Assembly: GCF_000317245.1 (NCBI RefSeq)
Contig: NZ_AJLJ01000176.1
Span: forward strand, 59,629 to 123,628
From: Fischerella muscicola SAG 1427-1 = PCC 73103
GTDB taxonomy: Bacteria > Cyanobacteriota > Cyanobacteriia > Cyanobacteriales > Nostocaceae
DNA: 64,000 nucleotides
Reading direction: 5' to 3'
Positions 18,592 through 29,816 of this stretch are shown one piece after another (position 1 is the stretch's first letter; each line of letters begins with the position of its first letter). The position numbers and the translations under genes were made by a program. Below the pieces are notes generated by a model. That model ran no database searches and was not told the origin of the DNA. It was given only the letters and a program-made list of their open reading frames with translations.

Positions 18592-19260
18592 ACTTCAACC
18601 TTAAATTTCTGAATTTAGCAACTAGATGATTTATGCTTAGACAGCTTTTCATTGCTGAAATCGCAATGGAACTGACCTCTTTAAACTTGCTGCCCTCAAC
18701 TAGACATACAAGGCGACAATAATTATATACCTTAATAGCTAATTTAATAGCTAATCAAACTCAATTTAAAATGCTGCTGTCGCTGATAGCATTCTAAAAA
18801 TTCCCATATTCACAGCAAACACGGCGTAAGAGGCTTTACTAATCTAACTTAATCTAACTTATAAGTTTCTTAGACACTCATACTTTTTGACAAAAGCAAT
18901 GCGATCGCACTTCAGGTTGCCTGCGAGTAATTACTTTTATGCAGGTCTTACATTCTGATGTACTTAGCTTTGTCCCTTTGAAAACTATAGGAACACCTGC
19001 CTGCTTTTGATGGCATTGATTCCCGTGCGTCTGCACAGAATCAATTCAAATTCTACCATTGATTTTTGTTGAACAGTGGCACTACAAACCATAGCAAAAA
19101 CAAAAAAAGTAAACTTTTTTTGCTGATGCAGACACACACCTTAATCATTAAAAGGTTTAGCTTGTATGAGCTATGTCAACTGCTCTACAAAACAATGCAA
19201 AGGCGAATTAGTCTCCAAAAGCGATTAATCGAGCTTAAGCGCGATTAATCGCGCCTTTCT
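18592..19260 (-). promoter_or_regulatory. long spacer splitting the str cluster (rpsL to rpsG)
   Basis: 669 bases with no credible gene. Near the rpsL stop is a palindrome, GCGCGATTAATCGCGC (19239-19254), sharing its core with the repeat at 36788. A second, AAAAAAAGT/ACTTTTTTT (19102-19121), could form a hairpin. A HIP1-like GCGATCGCAC lies near 18902. Direct copies of AATCTAACTT occur at 18840-18862. A promoter for rpsG-fusA-tuf within this stretch is inferred from the gap alone. Confidence 0.5.
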
Positions 19261-19635
19261 CTATTTTTTTGGACGCTTGGTTCCATATTTGGAACGACCT
19301 TGTTTGCGGTCTTTGACTCCGGCTGTATCTAAAGTGCCACGAATGATGTGGTATCTCACGCCTGGTAAGTCCTTAACCCGACCGCCACGAATCATTACAA
19401 CAGAGTGTTCTTGCAAGTTATGACCAATACCTGGAATGTAGGCTGTGACTTCAAATCCAGAAGTTAGTCTTACCCTTGCGACTTTACGCAGAGCCGAATT
19501 CGGTTTTTTCGGTGTGGTCGTGTATACTCTAGTACAAACGCCCCGACGTTGTGGGCATTGTTTTAGAGCTGGGGACTTGGTTTTTTGACGCGCTTTTTCG
19601 CGTTCGTTACGTATTAGCTGCTGTATGGTGGGCAT
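19261..19635 (-). CDS. rpsL: 30S ribosomal protein S12
   Basis: A 124-residue S12, the decoding-centre protein. It has the N-terminus [14 protein letters not shown], the loop [12 protein letters not shown] that contains the lysine classically mutated in streptomycin resistance (wild-type Lys present), and [16 protein letters not shown]. The length is normal. It is the first gene of the str cluster but is separated from rpsG by an unusually long spacer. Confidence 0.98.
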   Translation of the reverse strand: MPTIQQLIRNEREKARQKTKSPALKQCPQRRGVCTRVYTTTPKKPNSALRKVARVRLTSGFEVTAYIPGIGHNLQEHSVVMIRGGRVKDLPGVRYHIIRGTLDTAGVKDRKQGRSKYGTKRPKK

Positions 19636-19763
19636 GAGTTACAGCGCGTGAAGCTGCTTATAGTTTAACTTTTGACAACAAATTCTGATTATATCTTTTT
19701 TAGGTGTTAAAAGTCAATATAATATTATTTTTGTTGTTTGGAATCACCACCAACTACTAACAA

Positions 19764-20090
19764 TCAACCAATAGCAAACGAATTACCACAACCACAAGTA
19801 GCGTTTGCTTGGGGATTTTGGAAGCGAAAAGCGCCACCCATTAGATCCTCAGAATAATCTATGGTTAGACCATCAACGTAATTAAAGGTTTCAGGATCTA
19901 TAACTACTTGAATACCGTCACATTCTAAAGTGCGATCGCCCATTTTAACAGTTTCATCAAAATCAATGTCGTAATACCAGCCAGAACAACCACCGACTCT
20001 AACTGCCAACCGAAACAACGGACTTGGTTGTTGCTGCTTAGATTTTAATCTTCTAATCTCACTGACTGCTGCTGGACTCAGATGAATCAT
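19764..20090 (-). CDS. A-type iron-sulfur carrier (IscA/SufA/HesB family)
   Basis: A 108-residue HesB-like protein that carries or delivers Fe-S clusters or iron. The three ligand cysteines are present: Cys35 in VGGCSG, and Cys99 and Cys101 in the C-terminal TCGCGNSF. The middle segment DPETFNYVDGLTIDYSEDLMGGAFRFQNP is typical. No nif or suf genes lie nearby, so this is probably the general housekeeping member and not the nitrogen-fixation HesB. It is transcribed towards rpsL, with a 128-base gap, and may have its own promoter. Confidence 0.92.
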   Translation of the reverse strand: MIHLSPAAVSEIRRLKSKQQQPSPLFRLAVRVGGCSGWYYDIDFDETVKMGDRTLECDGIQVVIDPETFNYVDGLTIDYSEDLMGGAFRFQNPQANATCGCGNSFAIG

Positions 20091-20254
20091 GGAATGGATC
20101 TGGGAATTGAAAGCTTTACCTTACAAATATTACAGTTTATGGTTGGTGGTTGCTCAAGGGTTAATTGGGTATTGGGCATTGGGAAGAGACTTGTTAAATA
20201 ATTCTCCCCTATCCCCTATCCCCTATCCCCTATATCCACTTGGCTATTATGACT

Positions 20255-20674
20255 TTAATCCTCTGCGCGAGCGTAATCGTCTTGGAAACGGATAATATCA
20301 TCTTCGCCTAAATATTCTCCGTTTTGGACTTCAATTAATACCAAAGGAATCACGCCAGGATTCTCTAAACGATGGGCTGTACATTGAGGTACATATGTAG
20401 ACTGATTATTGCCCAGCAAGACTTCTTGTTCACCACAAACTACCCTCGCTGTACCAGAAACAACTATCCAGTGTTCGCTGCGATGATGATGCATTTGTAA
20501 ACTCAGCCGATGTCCGGGTTTAACTTCGATACGCTTAATTTTATAACCGCGCCCTTCTTCCAAAACTGTAAAAGAACCCCAAGGACGCAGTTCTGTAGCT
20601 GCAACACCTCTTGCAGTAATAGCTGAAGGCAAAGGCAGTGCATTAGTTTGTGTTGTTTCTTGGTATTGAGCCAT
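20255..20674 (-). CDS. cupin protein, mannose-6-phosphate isomerase type II C-terminal-like
   Basis: A single cupin barrel of about 139 residues. GRGYKIKRIEVKPGHRLSLQMH begins the first cupin motif, with HHHRSEHW providing the metal-binding His/Glu residues. YVPQCTAHRLENPG is the second motif with its histidine. This matches the C-terminal domain of bifunctional mannose-1-phosphate guanylyltransferase/mannose-6-phosphate isomerase (AlgA/ManC type) without the nucleotidyltransferase part. I chose the ATG at 20674 because GAGG sits six bases upstream; an in-frame ATG at 20722 would add 16 residues. Likely a sugar-phosphate isomerase or sugar-binding cupin in nucleotide-sugar metabolism; the substrate is not proven. 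Confidence 0.85.
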   Translation of the reverse strand: MAQYQETTQTNALPLPSAITARGVAATELRPWGSFTVLEEGRGYKIKRIEVKPGHRLSLQMHHHRSEHWIVVSGTARVVCGEQEVLLGNNQSTYVPQCTAHRLENPGVIPLVLIEVQNGEYLGEDDIIRFQDDYARAED

Positions 20675-20884
20675 AGTTACCTCATTCGGAGATATAACAA
20701 AACCGTTAGTACTCTTAACCATTGATGGAAAAATATGACGCTATGTTGCAACCGTATAAATCAGCAATCTAGCCCACACCTGCCAAACATAGCAAAATCA
20801 CAGTCGAAGGTGTAATCAATGACTGCTACCACTAACATATCTATATCAAGTCTTCACGAATTTAAGCGGTAACTTTTAGTTAGC

Positions 20885-20945
20885 TTTAAATTTGGGGATT
20901 GGGGATTGGGGACAAGGAAGACAAGGGGGACGGGGGTACGGAGAT
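20885..20945 (+). repeat. GGGGATT / GACAAGG heptad repeats
   Basis: Short tandem heptad units (GGGGATT twice, then GACAAGG variants) in the spacer between the cupin and phosphodiester glycosidase genes. The same units appear at 13045-13090, 38820-38855, 40745-40835 and 45153-45200. They look like non-coding cyanobacterial STRR elements. Confidence 0.7.
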
Positions 20946-21021
20946 ATTATTAACATTTCTCCGCGTCTCCTCCCAATACTCCATGCACCATCCCGACCCC
21001 TGATCCCTTATCCCAGTCACC

Positions 21022-23124
21022 TCAACGTGGTTGCAAGAAAATACCTATACCGTTGTGAACACGAGCTGCGGTATTGGGGAAACGATCCAGAAGTTGTCCT
21101 CCTAAGTAAAGACTGGTAGAACTACCACCATCCAGATTTAAAGCATCAACACAACCCATTTGCTGCATTAACTGAGCATGTTCTGCTAAGGTAGGCCCAG
21201 CACCACCAGCACGGTTATGGACGGCAGCGATGATGAGGTTGCCTGTTGTTGTTCTACAAATACCACTACGGATTGCTTTTTGGACAACAAAAGCATTACT
21301 GAATTGTTCGCCTTTGCCATTCAAGACAATTTGACGATTTTGTACAAGTAGGGGGCCTGCTCCGAGAATATAAGGGTAATTACTAAACTCTCCAGGACTG
21401 GTAGAACTGTCAATTTTGACTGAAGAACCAATAGGCAAAATAGAAGCGTTGGTGACAGCATTAGCACGTAGTACAAGCAAATATCCGTCCGCAGGAATTG
21501 GAAAAGTAGTTTGACCGACTTTACCTGCTGGTAAGTGATTGGTAATTTGATCTTTCTGGACAGTAAGGATAATTTCGTTGTCGGTTAAGGGCGAATAGTT
21601 CACTCCCCAAGCAGGAGTATAACGAGCTATACCACTTTGCACGTAACCACTATTGAGAGTTAAAATCGGCAATTTTTGGTTATTAGCAGTAATGACATTT
21701 TCTAACAGAGCTAGACGACCCAGATAAAATTGACCAGAATCATTCCAAGCGATCGCACCTCGGTTCAAAATAGGACTAGATAACCATTGACCATCTCGAC
21801 GAATTGCACCCAAAGGTAGGCGATTATTGCGGTTAAAATAGCCACCATTAATCGCTGCGATTGCTAACTGTTGTTGTGCTGTTTGGATTAAAGGAGCAGT
21901 CCCCTCTAGGGTATTAGGGCTTGTAATAATCGGTCTAATTTTTAACCCAACAGTACGCGGATTGATTTCTAACCAAACAACTGGAAAGCGTTCTTGACCT
22001 AAATTTACATACTGCTGGCGCCAGTTTAATCCCGGCGCCCAAGTAATTGCTCGTGGTAGTAGTGTATCTGGGCGAACATCGATGTTCAGGCGATTCGGTG
22101 CAGTGCTAACTAGAGGGGCTAACCCAATGGGAATCTCTAGACGGATAATTGTCTGATTGTTAACTACCTGTACTTGCTTAATTAATGGTGGGGGAGTGGG
22201 AGTAGTGTTTTGTTGATTCTGGTTTGATGGAAATATTTGTTTTAAGAGATTTTCCGGAAATGGCGCGGGGGTAGGAATCTTTTCGATTGGCGGTGGTGGC
22301 GGGGGGGTGTAACGTTGAATTAAAGCAGGATCGGCGATACCATTTAAAGTTATTGTCCAATCTCTAGTGGTTGGAGCAGAGGGTTTGAGAATTGGGTTAT
22401 TTGGATCGTCGCTTAAAGGCTGATTTTGTTTAACTGGAGCTTCTTGGTTGATTTGCCAAGGAGTAGGGCGATCTAAGTTGACGGTGACCTGTTCTATTAA
22501 AGATTCTTTGGTTTGATTAATCTCTGTGATTTTGGCGTTCGGTGTAGATATTACTAAGGTATTACCCTGTACTTGCATTTGCCATTCAGATGTTTTGGCA
22601 AAATTGGTAATATCCAAGTAGCGATAACCTCCCGCCAAGGTACTAACCAAAATCGGTGGTTTAGCTGCGGATGAATACCACTGGATTGGCTGTTTGGTAG
22701 GACTGTTGCTGTTTAATAAATCTACGCCGAAAAACTGCCGAATTGCTGCATCGCTGATCTGAGTTGTCAGTTGACCAGCACTCAGCCGTCTTTGTAACCA
22801 TGCCCCTGGTAAGATTCGACCATTCAGAGAAATTTGATTACCATAGTATATTACCCCTTGTAAAGGAGGTGCAGGTGATTTTGGTTTCGGGACTGGTTTT
22901 GGTTGAGTTGTAGTTGTAGATTGGGCAACTTTTGTCTTGTTCTGTTTTTCAGAAGCAATTGATTCGTGAGGAATAGCAGTATAGGCGATCGCACAATCTG
23001 CAAGTGCTGTGAAGCACAGTACAGATAAAACCATCGGTGATGCCAAAAACTTGACAAACCCACTGATGCTACCAACTGCAACATGACGAGGTTGGCGTTG
23101 GCAAGAATTTAATGTTTTTACCAT
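21022..23124 (-). CDS. exported phosphodiester glycosidase (NAGPA/DUF2233) family protein
   Basis: A 700-residue exported or membrane-anchored protein. A hydrophobic segment at about residues 22-48 (FVKFLASPMVLSVLCFTALADCAIAYT) looks like a signal peptide or anchor. A Pro/Gln/Thr-rich middle follows, with an AMIN-like beta region. The C-terminal NAGPA domain (about 430-700) has AAINGGYFNRNN, PLGAIRRDGQW, NRAGGAGPTLAEHAQLM and NLDGGSSTSLYL, the last being the hallmark Asp-Gly-Gly-Ser-Ser. Relatives remove N-acetylglucosamine from phosphodiesters or act on envelope polymers; in cyanobacteria the role is presumably in the periplasm or cell wall. A Pro-rich run lies near residues 270-300. Confidence 0.88.
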   Translation of the reverse strand: MVKTLNSCQRQPRHVAVGSISGFVKFLASPMVLSVLCFTALADCAIAYTAIPHESIASEKQNKTKVAQSTTTTQPKPVPKPKSPAPPLQGVIYYGNQISLNGRILPGAWLQRRLSAGQLTTQISDAAIRQFFGVDLLNSNSPTKQPIQWYSSAAKPPILVSTLAGGYRYLDITNFAKTSEWQMQVQGNTLVISTPNAKITEINQTKESLIEQVTVNLDRPTPWQINQEAPVKQNQPLSDDPNNPILKPSAPTTRDWTITLNGIADPALIQRYTPPPPPPIEKIPTPAPFPENLLKQIFPSNQNQQNTTPTPPPLIKQVQVVNNQTIIRLEIPIGLAPLVSTAPNRLNIDVRPDTLLPRAITWAPGLNWRQQYVNLGQERFPVVWLEINPRTVGLKIRPIITSPNTLEGTAPLIQTAQQQLAIAAINGGYFNRNNRLPLGAIRRDGQWLSSPILNRGAIAWNDSGQFYLGRLALLENVITANNQKLPILTLNSGYVQSGIARYTPAWGVNYSPLTDNEIILTVQKDQITNHLPAGKVGQTTFPIPADGYLLVLRANAVTNASILPIGSSVKIDSSTSPGEFSNYPYILGAGPLLVQNRQIVLNGKGEQFSNAFVVQKAIRSGICRTTTGNLIIAAVHNRAGGAGPTLAEHAQLMQQMGCVDALNLDGGSSTSLYLGGQLLDRFPNTAARVHNGIGIFLQPR

Positions 23125-23887
23125 AAAGGATTCAGTATTTTGGGAAAAATCTCACACACAAACTAACTGAACTTTCTAAAATATCAAAAAATAATGACGT
23201 AAGTTTGGAACACGAACGTGATAATGTATATATGGGCTTTTTGTTTCTTGTTCAAGCGACAAGCAATTCTGCCACTATGAAGACTGCGATTTTAAGTGCA
23301 CTAAATTACAATTAGTGCTAAAAAATATATAACAGCAGTCAAAAGCTTTTAAGCTGACTCTAGGTGGACCATCCTCACTAATTACTTGCTACTTAGGTGA
23401 GGTTTAGCTAGTAGCAACACAGGTAACAAAGGGTGGTCAGTGAAAATCTAGACAGCTAATCCAGAGAGATTTAGGAATTGCCAAATGGGTATATAGTGTA
23501 ATACGCTGATTTTGTTGCTGAATCAGGATAATTTTTGTCTCAAAAATTAGAGAAGTGAAGAATTTAATTTTTTTAGTGAAGCCGAAAAAGGCTACAGCAA
23601 AGAAGTGAATTGTGTTGGAAAATAAAGGCCATTGAGGAGTACATAGCTTCACGATATAAATAAAACACTGCGTGGGCAAACGTCGTTTGCTTAACTCAGC
23701 AAAAACCCATAAGAAACGACGCATAGATTTTAACACGGGTATGATAAACATCAGCTCGAAGTTAAAATTTTTTTTCCTTAAATTTCGGTTATTGTGATTT
23801 TTTCATCTGTGTATTTAGAAAATTTTTCCCAGTTGCAAAGACCTAATTGTTAATTCATTGTCGGCATTACGATAGCAGGGATAATCT
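23125..23887 (+). promoter_or_regulatory. long spacer upstream of gltS
   Basis: 763 bases between divergent genes. A 104-codon open frame on the minus strand (23437-23751) is Phe/Ile-rich and unlike neighbouring genes; I do not call it. I looked for an NtcA box (GTA-N8-TAC) and found only a poor match with wrong spacing (GTATATAGTGTAATAC near 23490). The spacer must hold the gltS promoter, but I cannot place it. Confidence 0.4.
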
Positions 23888-26800
23888 ATGAATAAAAAAT
23901 CGGTGAATCAAGAGCATCAAATTAGTTTTGCAGACAATTCTCAGGAGTGTACCTACCAAGGACAAAGGTGGCTGGTTGAAGAAAGAGATGCCTGTGGTGT
24001 GGGTTTTATTGCCCATCGTTTAAAATATTCTAGTTATGAAATTGTCTCCAAAGCTTTAGCAGCTTTGACTTGTCTAGAACACCGGGGTGGTTGCAGTGCT
24101 GACCAAGACTCTGGTGATGGTGCAGGAATTTTGACCGCAATTCCGTGGGAGTTGTTCCAAAAAGATTTTGCCACACGGGGAATACAAATTCCTGCTGATA
24201 ACAATGTTGCTGTGGGAATGATATTTTTACCGCAAAACCCACAGGTAGCACAAAAGGCTAAGGCTGTAGTTGAGCAATTAGCAGCTGAGGAAAATTTGAC
24301 TGTACTGGGCTGGCGAGTAGTACCAGTAGTACCAGAGATATTGGGTGTACAGGCTAGAGAAAATCAACCCCAAATCGAGCAAGTTTTTTTAGTCTCTGCT
24401 GATAAAAGTGGTGACGAACTCGAACGGCAATTATATATTACCCGTCGCCTCATTGCTAAAGCCATCCGCAATCATAATCACGATTGGTCAGAAGAATTTT
24501 ACATTTGTTCCCTGTCAAGCCGCACAATCGTTTACAAAGGCATGGTGCGTTCAGCGGTTTTGGGAGATTTTTATCTCGATTTAAAAAATCCAGCTTATAA
24601 AAGTGCTTTTGCTGTATACCACCGTCGCTTTAGCACCAACACGATGCCGAAATGGCCCTTGGCACAACCGATGCGGCTTTTGGGTCACAATGGCGAAATT
24701 AATACCTTGTTGGGTAATATTAACTGGATGACAGCTAGACAAGCAAGTTTAGAGCATCCACTTTGGGGCGATCGCATCGACGAACTCAAGCCTTTTGTCA
24801 ATGTTAATAACAGTGACTCTGCGACCTTAGATAATGTATTTGAGTTACTTGTACGCTCTGGTCGTAGCCCCCTGGAAGCTCTGATGATCATGGTTCCAGA
24901 AGCTTATCAAAATCAACCTTCTCTGCGTGATTTCCCGGAGATTGTTGATTTCTATGAATACTATAGTGGCCTCCAGGAAGCATGGGACGGCCCAGCACTT
25001 TTGGTATTTAGCGATGGTCGTAAAGTCGGCGCAACCCTAGACAGGAATGGTTTAAGACCTGCTCGCTATTGCATTACCAAAGACGACTATATTATTGTTG
25101 CTTCCGAAGCTGGTGTGGTGGCAGTAGATGAAGCTAGTATCATCGAAAAAGGCAGACTCGGTCCAGGACAAATGATCGCTGTAGATTTAGACAGCAATGA
25201 AGTGCTGAAAAACTGGGAAATCAAACAGCGCATTGCGAAAAAACAACCCTATGGAGAATGGTTGCAACAGCATCGCCAAGAACTCAAAACTTTGGTCAAT
25301 GGTCATTTGTCATCAGTCAATGGGAACGGAGTCCACGCCAACGGACATCGAACAATCACCAGCGAACAACCGACAATTAATATAGATAGACAAAGCCTAC
25401 TACGACATCAAATTGCTTTTGGCTACACCACAGAAGATGTGGAAATGGTGATTCAGCCAATGGCAATAGATGGCAAAGAAGCAACTTTCTGCATGGGTGA
25501 TGATATTCCCTTAGCAGTTCTCTCGGAAAAACCTCACCTGCTGTACGACTACTTTAAACAGCGTTTTGCTCAAGTGACAAATCCCGCCATTGATCCTCTG
25601 CGGGAAAAATTGGTGATGTCGTTAAAAGTCGAACTGGGTGAACGGGGTAATTTGTTAGACCCCAAACCAGAGTATGCTCGCAGATTAAAACTAGAGTCCC
25701 CAGTGCTGACACAAGTCGAACTCGAAGCGATTAAAAATTCCGAGTTTACGACAACTGAGTTATCCACACTATTTACAATTGCCAAAGGGCCAGAAGAATT
25801 AAAAGCCGCAGTCAAGTCTTTGCAAGCCAAAGCAGTAGAAGCAGTGCGTGCTGGTGCGAAGATTTTAGTCCTGAGCGATCGCGCCGATGAAGGAATCAGT
25901 TCCGAATATTCTTACATTCCGCCTTTATTGGCGGTAGGTGCGGTACATCATCATCTGATTGAGTCAGGCTTGCGGATGAAAGCATCCTTGGTGGTTGACA
26001 CAGCTCAGTGCTGGAGTACTCATCACTTTGCTTGTTTAATTGGCTACGGTGCTGGTGCGATTTGTCCCTACATGGCTTTAGAAACAGTAACTGATTGGTG
26101 GGCAGATCCGAAAACCCAGCAATTTATGGAGCGGGGTAAAATTGCTAACCTCACTCTAGACCAAGCTATCAGTAACTATCGCCAAGCTGTGGAAAGCGGT
26201 TTGCTGAAAATTCTCTCGAAGATGGGAATTTCGTTACTTTCCAGTTACCAAGCAGCCCAAATATTTGAAGCGATTGGTATTGGTGGTGATTTACTACAAC
26301 TAGGATTTAAAGGTACAACTTCCCGCATCGGTGGTTTGAGTGTCAGCGATCTGGCTCAAGAAGTGCTATCTTTCCACAGCAAGGCTTTCCCGGAACTGAC
26401 AACCAAGAAATTACAAAACCTGGGTTTTGTCAATTACCGTCCCGGCGGCGAATACCACATGAATAGCCCCGAATTGGCAAAAGCGTTACACAAGGCTGTT
26501 GATGGCAAGAACTACGACCACTACGAAGTTTACAAGAAGTATCTGCAACAAAGACCGTTAACTGCACTGCGAGACTTGCTCGACATGCAGAGCGATCGCG
26601 CTCCAATTCCGATTGAAGAAGTAGAGCCAGTCAGCGAAATTGTCAAGCGCTTTTGTACTGGTGGTATGTCCTTGGGGGCTTTATCACGGGAAGCTCATGA
26701 AATTTTAGCGATCGCCATGAATCGCATCGGGGGTAAATCGAACTCTGGAGAAGGGGGAGAAGATCCAGTCCGGTTCACAGTCCTAGATGATGTCGATGCT

Positions 26801-28594
26801 TCTGGTCATTCGCCGACTTTGGCTCACCTCAAAGGATTACGCAACGGTGATACCGCTTCCAGCGCCATCAAGCAAGTAGCTTCAGGACGTTTTGGTGTCA
26901 CACCACAGTACCTGATGAGCGCCAAACAAATTGAAATCAAAATCGCTCAAGGTGCAAAACCAGGGGAAGGCGGACAATTACCAGGAAAGAAAGTCAGCCC
27001 CTACATTGCGATGCTGCGGCGCTCGAAGCCTGGTGTCACCCTGATTTCACCGCCACCACACCACGATATTTATTCGATTGAAGACCTAGCACAGTTAATT
27101 TTTGACCTGCACCAAATCAACCCGCAAGCCCAAGTATCGGTGAAGCTAGTTGCAGAAATTGGAATTGGCACAATCGCGGCGGGTGTAGCAAAAGCCAACG
27201 CTGATATTATCCAGGTTTCCGGTCATGATGGTGGTACAGGCGCATCACCATTGAGTTCGATTAAACACGCGGGTTCACCCTGGGAACTCGGTTTAACCGA
27301 AGTGCATCGTGTGCTGATGGAAAATAGTTTGCGCGATCGCGTGATTCTGCGTGTAGACGGTGGGATAAAAAGTGGTTGGGATGTGATCATGGGTGCGTTG
27401 ATGGGAGCAGAAGAATTTGGCTTCGGTTCCATCGCCATGATTGCCGAAGGTTGTATCATGGCTCGCATCTGTCATACAAATAACTGTCCTGTGGGTGTCG
27501 CTTCCCAGAGAGAAGAACTACGGAAGCGGTTTACAGGTATGCCAGAACACGTAGTTAACTTCTTCTACTTTATCGCCGAAGAAGTCCGCAGCTTACTAGC
27601 AAGGCTTGGTTATCGTTCACTATTAGATATAGTTGGACGTGCTGATTTGTTGAAAGCACGACAAGATGTGCATATCAACAAGACACAAACACTGAACCTC
27701 GACTGTTTATTACTGCTACCAGATACCAAAACCGACCGTAGCTGGTTAGTCCATGAAAAAGTTCACAGCAATGGCGTTGTTTTAGATGACCAATTGCTTG
27801 CTGATCCTGAAATTCAAGCCGCGATTAGTAATCATGGTGTGGTTACAAAGACAGTACCTGTTGTGAATACTGACAGAACCGTTGGTACGCGCCTAGCGGG
27901 AGCGATCGCTTCTCAATACGGTGACGATGGCTTTGGTGGGCAGATTCACCTCAACTTCCAAGGTAGCGTCGGACAAAGCTTTGGTGCTTTCAACTTACCT
28001 GGAATGACTTTGACTTTGGAAGGAGAAGCCAACGACTACGTAGGTAAGGGGATGAATGGTGGTGAAATTATCATCAAACCACCAACAGCAGCTAACTACG
28101 AATTATCACAAAACGTGATTATTGGCAATACATGTCTCTATGGTGCTACTGGGGGGATGTTGTTTGCTAATGGTTTGGCTGGAGAACGCTTTGCTGTCCG
28201 TAACTCCAAAGGTACAGCAGTCATTGAGGGAGCAGGAGATCACTGCTGCGAGTACATGACTGGTGGAGTGGTGGTTGTGCTTGGTAAAGTCGGACGTAAC
28301 GTTGGTGCTGGTATGACTGGTGGACTAGGTTACTTCTTAGATGAAGATGGTAGGTTCTCAGAATTAGTTAACCGGGAAATTGTGAAAATTCAGCGAGTGA
28401 TTACAGCAGCTGGTGAAAAGCAACTCAAAGAATTAATCACAGCTCATCTGCATCGCACCGAATCGCCAAAAGCAAAAATGATTCTCGAAAACTGGGAAGA
28501 ATTCTTGCCTAAATTCTGGCAATTAGTTCCACCTTCTGAAGCCGAAGGACCAGAAGCAAATCCTCAACAAGAAAAGCAGTTGAGTCCAGTTTAG
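23888..28594 (+). CDS. gltS: ferredoxin-dependent glutamate synthase (Fd-GOGAT)
   Basis: A 1568-residue enzyme that makes two glutamates from glutamine and 2-oxoglutarate with reduced ferredoxin, the main step of ammonium assimilation after glutamine synthetase. The class II amidotransferase domain begins after cleavage before Cys36 (RDACGVGF). The central domain follows, then the FMN-binding synthase domain ([23 protein letters not shown]). The [3Fe-4S] cysteines lie in [16 protein letters not shown]. The C-terminal domain is a beta helix of GXXGXXG repeats. The ferredoxin-type assignment rests on length and the absence of a small NADPH subunit nearby. An Asn/His/Gly-rich low-complexity patch occurs near residue 480. 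A strong terminator follows. Confidence 0.97.
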   Translation: MNKKSVNQEHQISFADNSQECTYQGQRWLVEERDACGVGFIAHRLKYSSYEIVSKALAALTCLEHRGGCSADQDSGDGAGILTAIPWELFQKDFATRGIQIPADNNVAVGMIFLPQNPQVAQKAKAVVEQLAAEENLTVLGWRVVPVVPEILGVQARENQPQIEQVFLVSADKSGDELERQLYITRRLIAKAIRNHNHDWSEEFYICSLSSRTIVYKGMVRSAVLGDFYLDLKNPAYKSAFAVYHRRFSTNTMPKWPLAQPMRLLGHNGEINTLLGNINWMTARQASLEHPLWGDRIDELKPFVNVNNSDSATLDNVFELLVRSGRSPLEALMIMVPEAYQNQPSLRDFPEIVDFYEYYSGLQEAWDGPALLVFSDGRKVGATLDRNGLRPARYCITKDDYIIVASEAGVVAVDEASIIEKGRLGPGQMIAVDLDSNEVLKNWEIKQRIAKKQPYGEWLQQHRQELKTLVNGHLSSVNGNGVHANGHRTITSEQPTINIDRQSLLRHQIAFGYTTEDVEMVIQPMAIDGKEATFCMGDDIPLAVLSEKPHLLYDYFKQRFAQVTNPAIDPLREKLVMSLKVELGERGNLLDPKPEYARRLKLESPVLTQVELEAIKNSEFTTTELSTLFTIAKGPEELKAAVKSLQAKAVEAVRAGAKILVLSDRADEGISSEYSYIPPLLAVGAVHHHLIESGLRMKASLVVDTAQCWSTHHFACLIGYGAGAICPYMALETVTDWWADPKTQQFMERGKIANLTLDQAISNYRQAVESGLLKILSKMGISLLSSYQAAQIFEAIGIGGDLLQLGFKGTTSRIGGLSVSDLAQEVLSFHSKAFPELTTKKLQNLGFVNYRPGGEYHMNSPELAKALHKAVDGKNYDHYEVYKKYLQQRPLTALRDLLDMQSDRAPIPIEEVEPVSEIVKRFCTGGMSLGALSREAHEILAIAMNRIGGKSNSGEGGEDPVRFTVLDDVDASGHSPTLAHLKGLRNGDTASSAIKQVASGRFGVTPQYLMSAKQIEIKIAQGAKPGEGGQLPGKKVSPYIAMLRRSKPGVTLISPPPHHDIYSIEDLAQLIFDLHQINPQAQVSVKLVAEIGIGTIAAGVAKANADIIQVSGHDGGTGASPLSSIKHAGSPWELGLTEVHRVLMENSLRDRVILRVDGGIKSGWDVIMGALMGAEEFGFGSIAMIAEGCIMARICHTNNCPVGVASQREELRKRFTGMPEHVVNFFYFIAEEVRSLLARLGYRSLLDIVGRADLLKARQDVHINKTQTLNLDCLLLLPDTKTDRSWLVHEKVHSNGVVLDDQLLADPEIQAAISNHGVVTKTVPVVNTDRTVGTRLAGAIASQYGDDGFGGQIHLNFQGSVGQSFGAFNLPGMTLTLEGEANDYVGKGMNGGEIIIKPPTAANYELSQNVIIGNTCLYGATGGMLFANGLAGERFAVRNSKGTAVIEGAGDHCCEYMTGGVVVVLGKVGRNVGAGMTGGLGYFLDEDGRFSELVNREIVKIQRVITAAGEKQLKELITAHLHRTESPKAKMILENWEEFLPKFWQLVPPSEAEGPEANPQQEKQLSPV

Positions 28595-28658
28595 TTTAAT
28601 AGGTAGAAGACATTTATCTTTGTCATTCTGCCTATAAATTTTCCTCTTGATTGAGATT

Positions 28659-28692
28659 AAAGGCGCAAACTTTTGCGCCTTTTCTATTTTTG
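28659..28692 (+). terminator. intrinsic terminator of gltS
   Basis: AAAGGCGCAAA (28659-28669) and TTTGCGCCTTT (28672-28682) form a strong stem followed by TCTATTTTT. It lies 65 bases after the gltS stop. Confidence 0.85.
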
Positions 28693-28718
28693 GTTAGTAA
28701 ATAATAATATATTTTTAA

Positions 28719-28865
28719 ACGCAGAGTCACGCAAAGGTAGGCGCAGAGTAACGCAGAGTTTTTGGACTCGTATGTTGAGTTTTTCCCCTTACAATATAAA
28801 AAATAGAAAGACTTTGCGTCTCTGTTGCTTATTCTGCGAGCTTCTGCATTTAAATACACTACGAT
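28719..28865. repeat. CGCAGAG-type dispersed repeat in inverted orientation
   Basis: AACGCAGAGTCACGCAAAGG and CGCAGAGTAACGCAGAG on the left face TTTGCGTCTCTG and TTCTGCATTTAAA on the right, giving a loose inverted arrangement. Related CGCAGAG/CTCTGCG units occur at 59308-59380 and 62955-62968. Confidence 0.5.
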
Positions 28866-28889
28866 TTCACGCAAACTTATACTTACTTA

Positions 28890-29816
28890 TTACCGAGCCA
28901 CTTGTTTCTTTGTATTTGCAATTAAATTATAGTTTTTATCTTGTAATTGTAATAATTCTGGGATAGTAACAAAGCGATAACCTTGTTGTTTTAATTTATT
29001 AATAATTTGTGGTAAAGCTGCTACTGTATGAGAGCGATTACCGCCCCCGTCATGCATTAACACAATACCACCCGGCTTGGCCTGTTTTAGGACTCTACTC
29101 GTTAATGTCGAAGCATTCGGACGATTGTAATCTACAGAATCAGCCGACCACATTACTACTGTATACTTATTGTTTTTGGCATAACTAGCTAAACCATTGT
29201 GTAGCATTCCACCAGGAGGACGAAATAAAGTTGTTTTCGCACCTGTAACTTGAGATATTAATTCTGATGTATGGTCAATTTCAAAGGCTGCTGCTTGTTG
29301 GTTAAAAAAGTGATACCAGTGATGCCAAGTGTGGTTGCCAATGACGTGACCATCTGCTACAACTTGTTTAGCTAAATTAGGATAATTTTTAAGATTTTGT
29401 CCAACTACAAAAAATGTGGCTTTAATATTGTTTTCTCTCAGAACATTTAAGACTTTTATAGTGTAATCAGGCCAGGGACCATCATCAAAGGTAAGAGCTA
29501 TGACTTTATCATTTGGGGGAAGTTTTGCTTGATTAATTATTACCCCTTGAAAGCGCGATGGTATGGTGTAGGAAATGCCTTTTAATGTTGCCTGTTGTTG
29601 CCAACTTGCTAGCATGGCAGTCTTGAATTGTTTCAGGCGTCTTTGAGTCCCTGTTTTGACGCCTGGATCATTTATGGTGTTTATAGTAGATTGCGTCTGG
29701 ATTTCAGAGGTACTCTGATTAATAGGCATAATCAAACCAAGGCTCAAGCTGCCGCACAAGGCAATTAATGAAATCAATATTCCTTGCGGCCAGACAACAG
29801 ATTTATTGTTTTCCAC
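28890..29816 (-). CDS. polysaccharide deacetylase (NodB domain)
   Basis: A 308-residue protein. A hydrophobic stretch near the N-terminus (residues about 12-30, ILISLIALCGSLSLGLIM) is a signal anchor or signal peptide, so the enzyme is probably periplasmic. The NodB domain shows motif 1 TFDDGP, motif 2 GNHTWHH (metal-binding histidines), motif 3 RPPGG and a final motif with MHDGGGNRS. Family members remove acetyl groups from N-acetylglucosamine polymers such as peptidoglycan. The start is GTG at 29814-29816, chosen because AAGGAG lies seven bases upstream. It is downstream of and parallel to the membrane glycosyltransferase cluster, but an 800-base gap separates them. Confidence 0.92.
   Translation of the reverse strand: MENNKSVVWPQGILISLIALCGSLSLGLIMPINQSTSEIQTQSTINTINDPGVKTGTQRRLKQFKTAMLASWQQQATLKGISYTIPSRFQGVIINQAKLPPNDKVIALTFDDGPWPDYTIKVLNVLRENNIKATFFVVGQNLKNYPNLAKQVVADGHVIGNHTWHHWYHFFNQQAAAFEIDHTSELISQVTGAKTTLFRPPGGMLHNGLASYAKNNKYTVVMWSADSVDYNRPNASTLTSRVLKQAKPGGIVLMHDGGGNRSHTVAALPQIINKLKQQGYRFVTIPELLQLQDKNYNLIANTKKQVAR

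Noticed and set aside
23480..23510. Possible NtcA box upstream of gltS
   Set aside because: GTA and TAC are separated by ten bases and not eight, and it lies far from the start.
23437..23751. 104-codon minus-strand frame upstream of gltS
   Set aside because: Phe/Ile-rich, no recognised family, no ribosome binding site, and composition like random AT-rich spacer.
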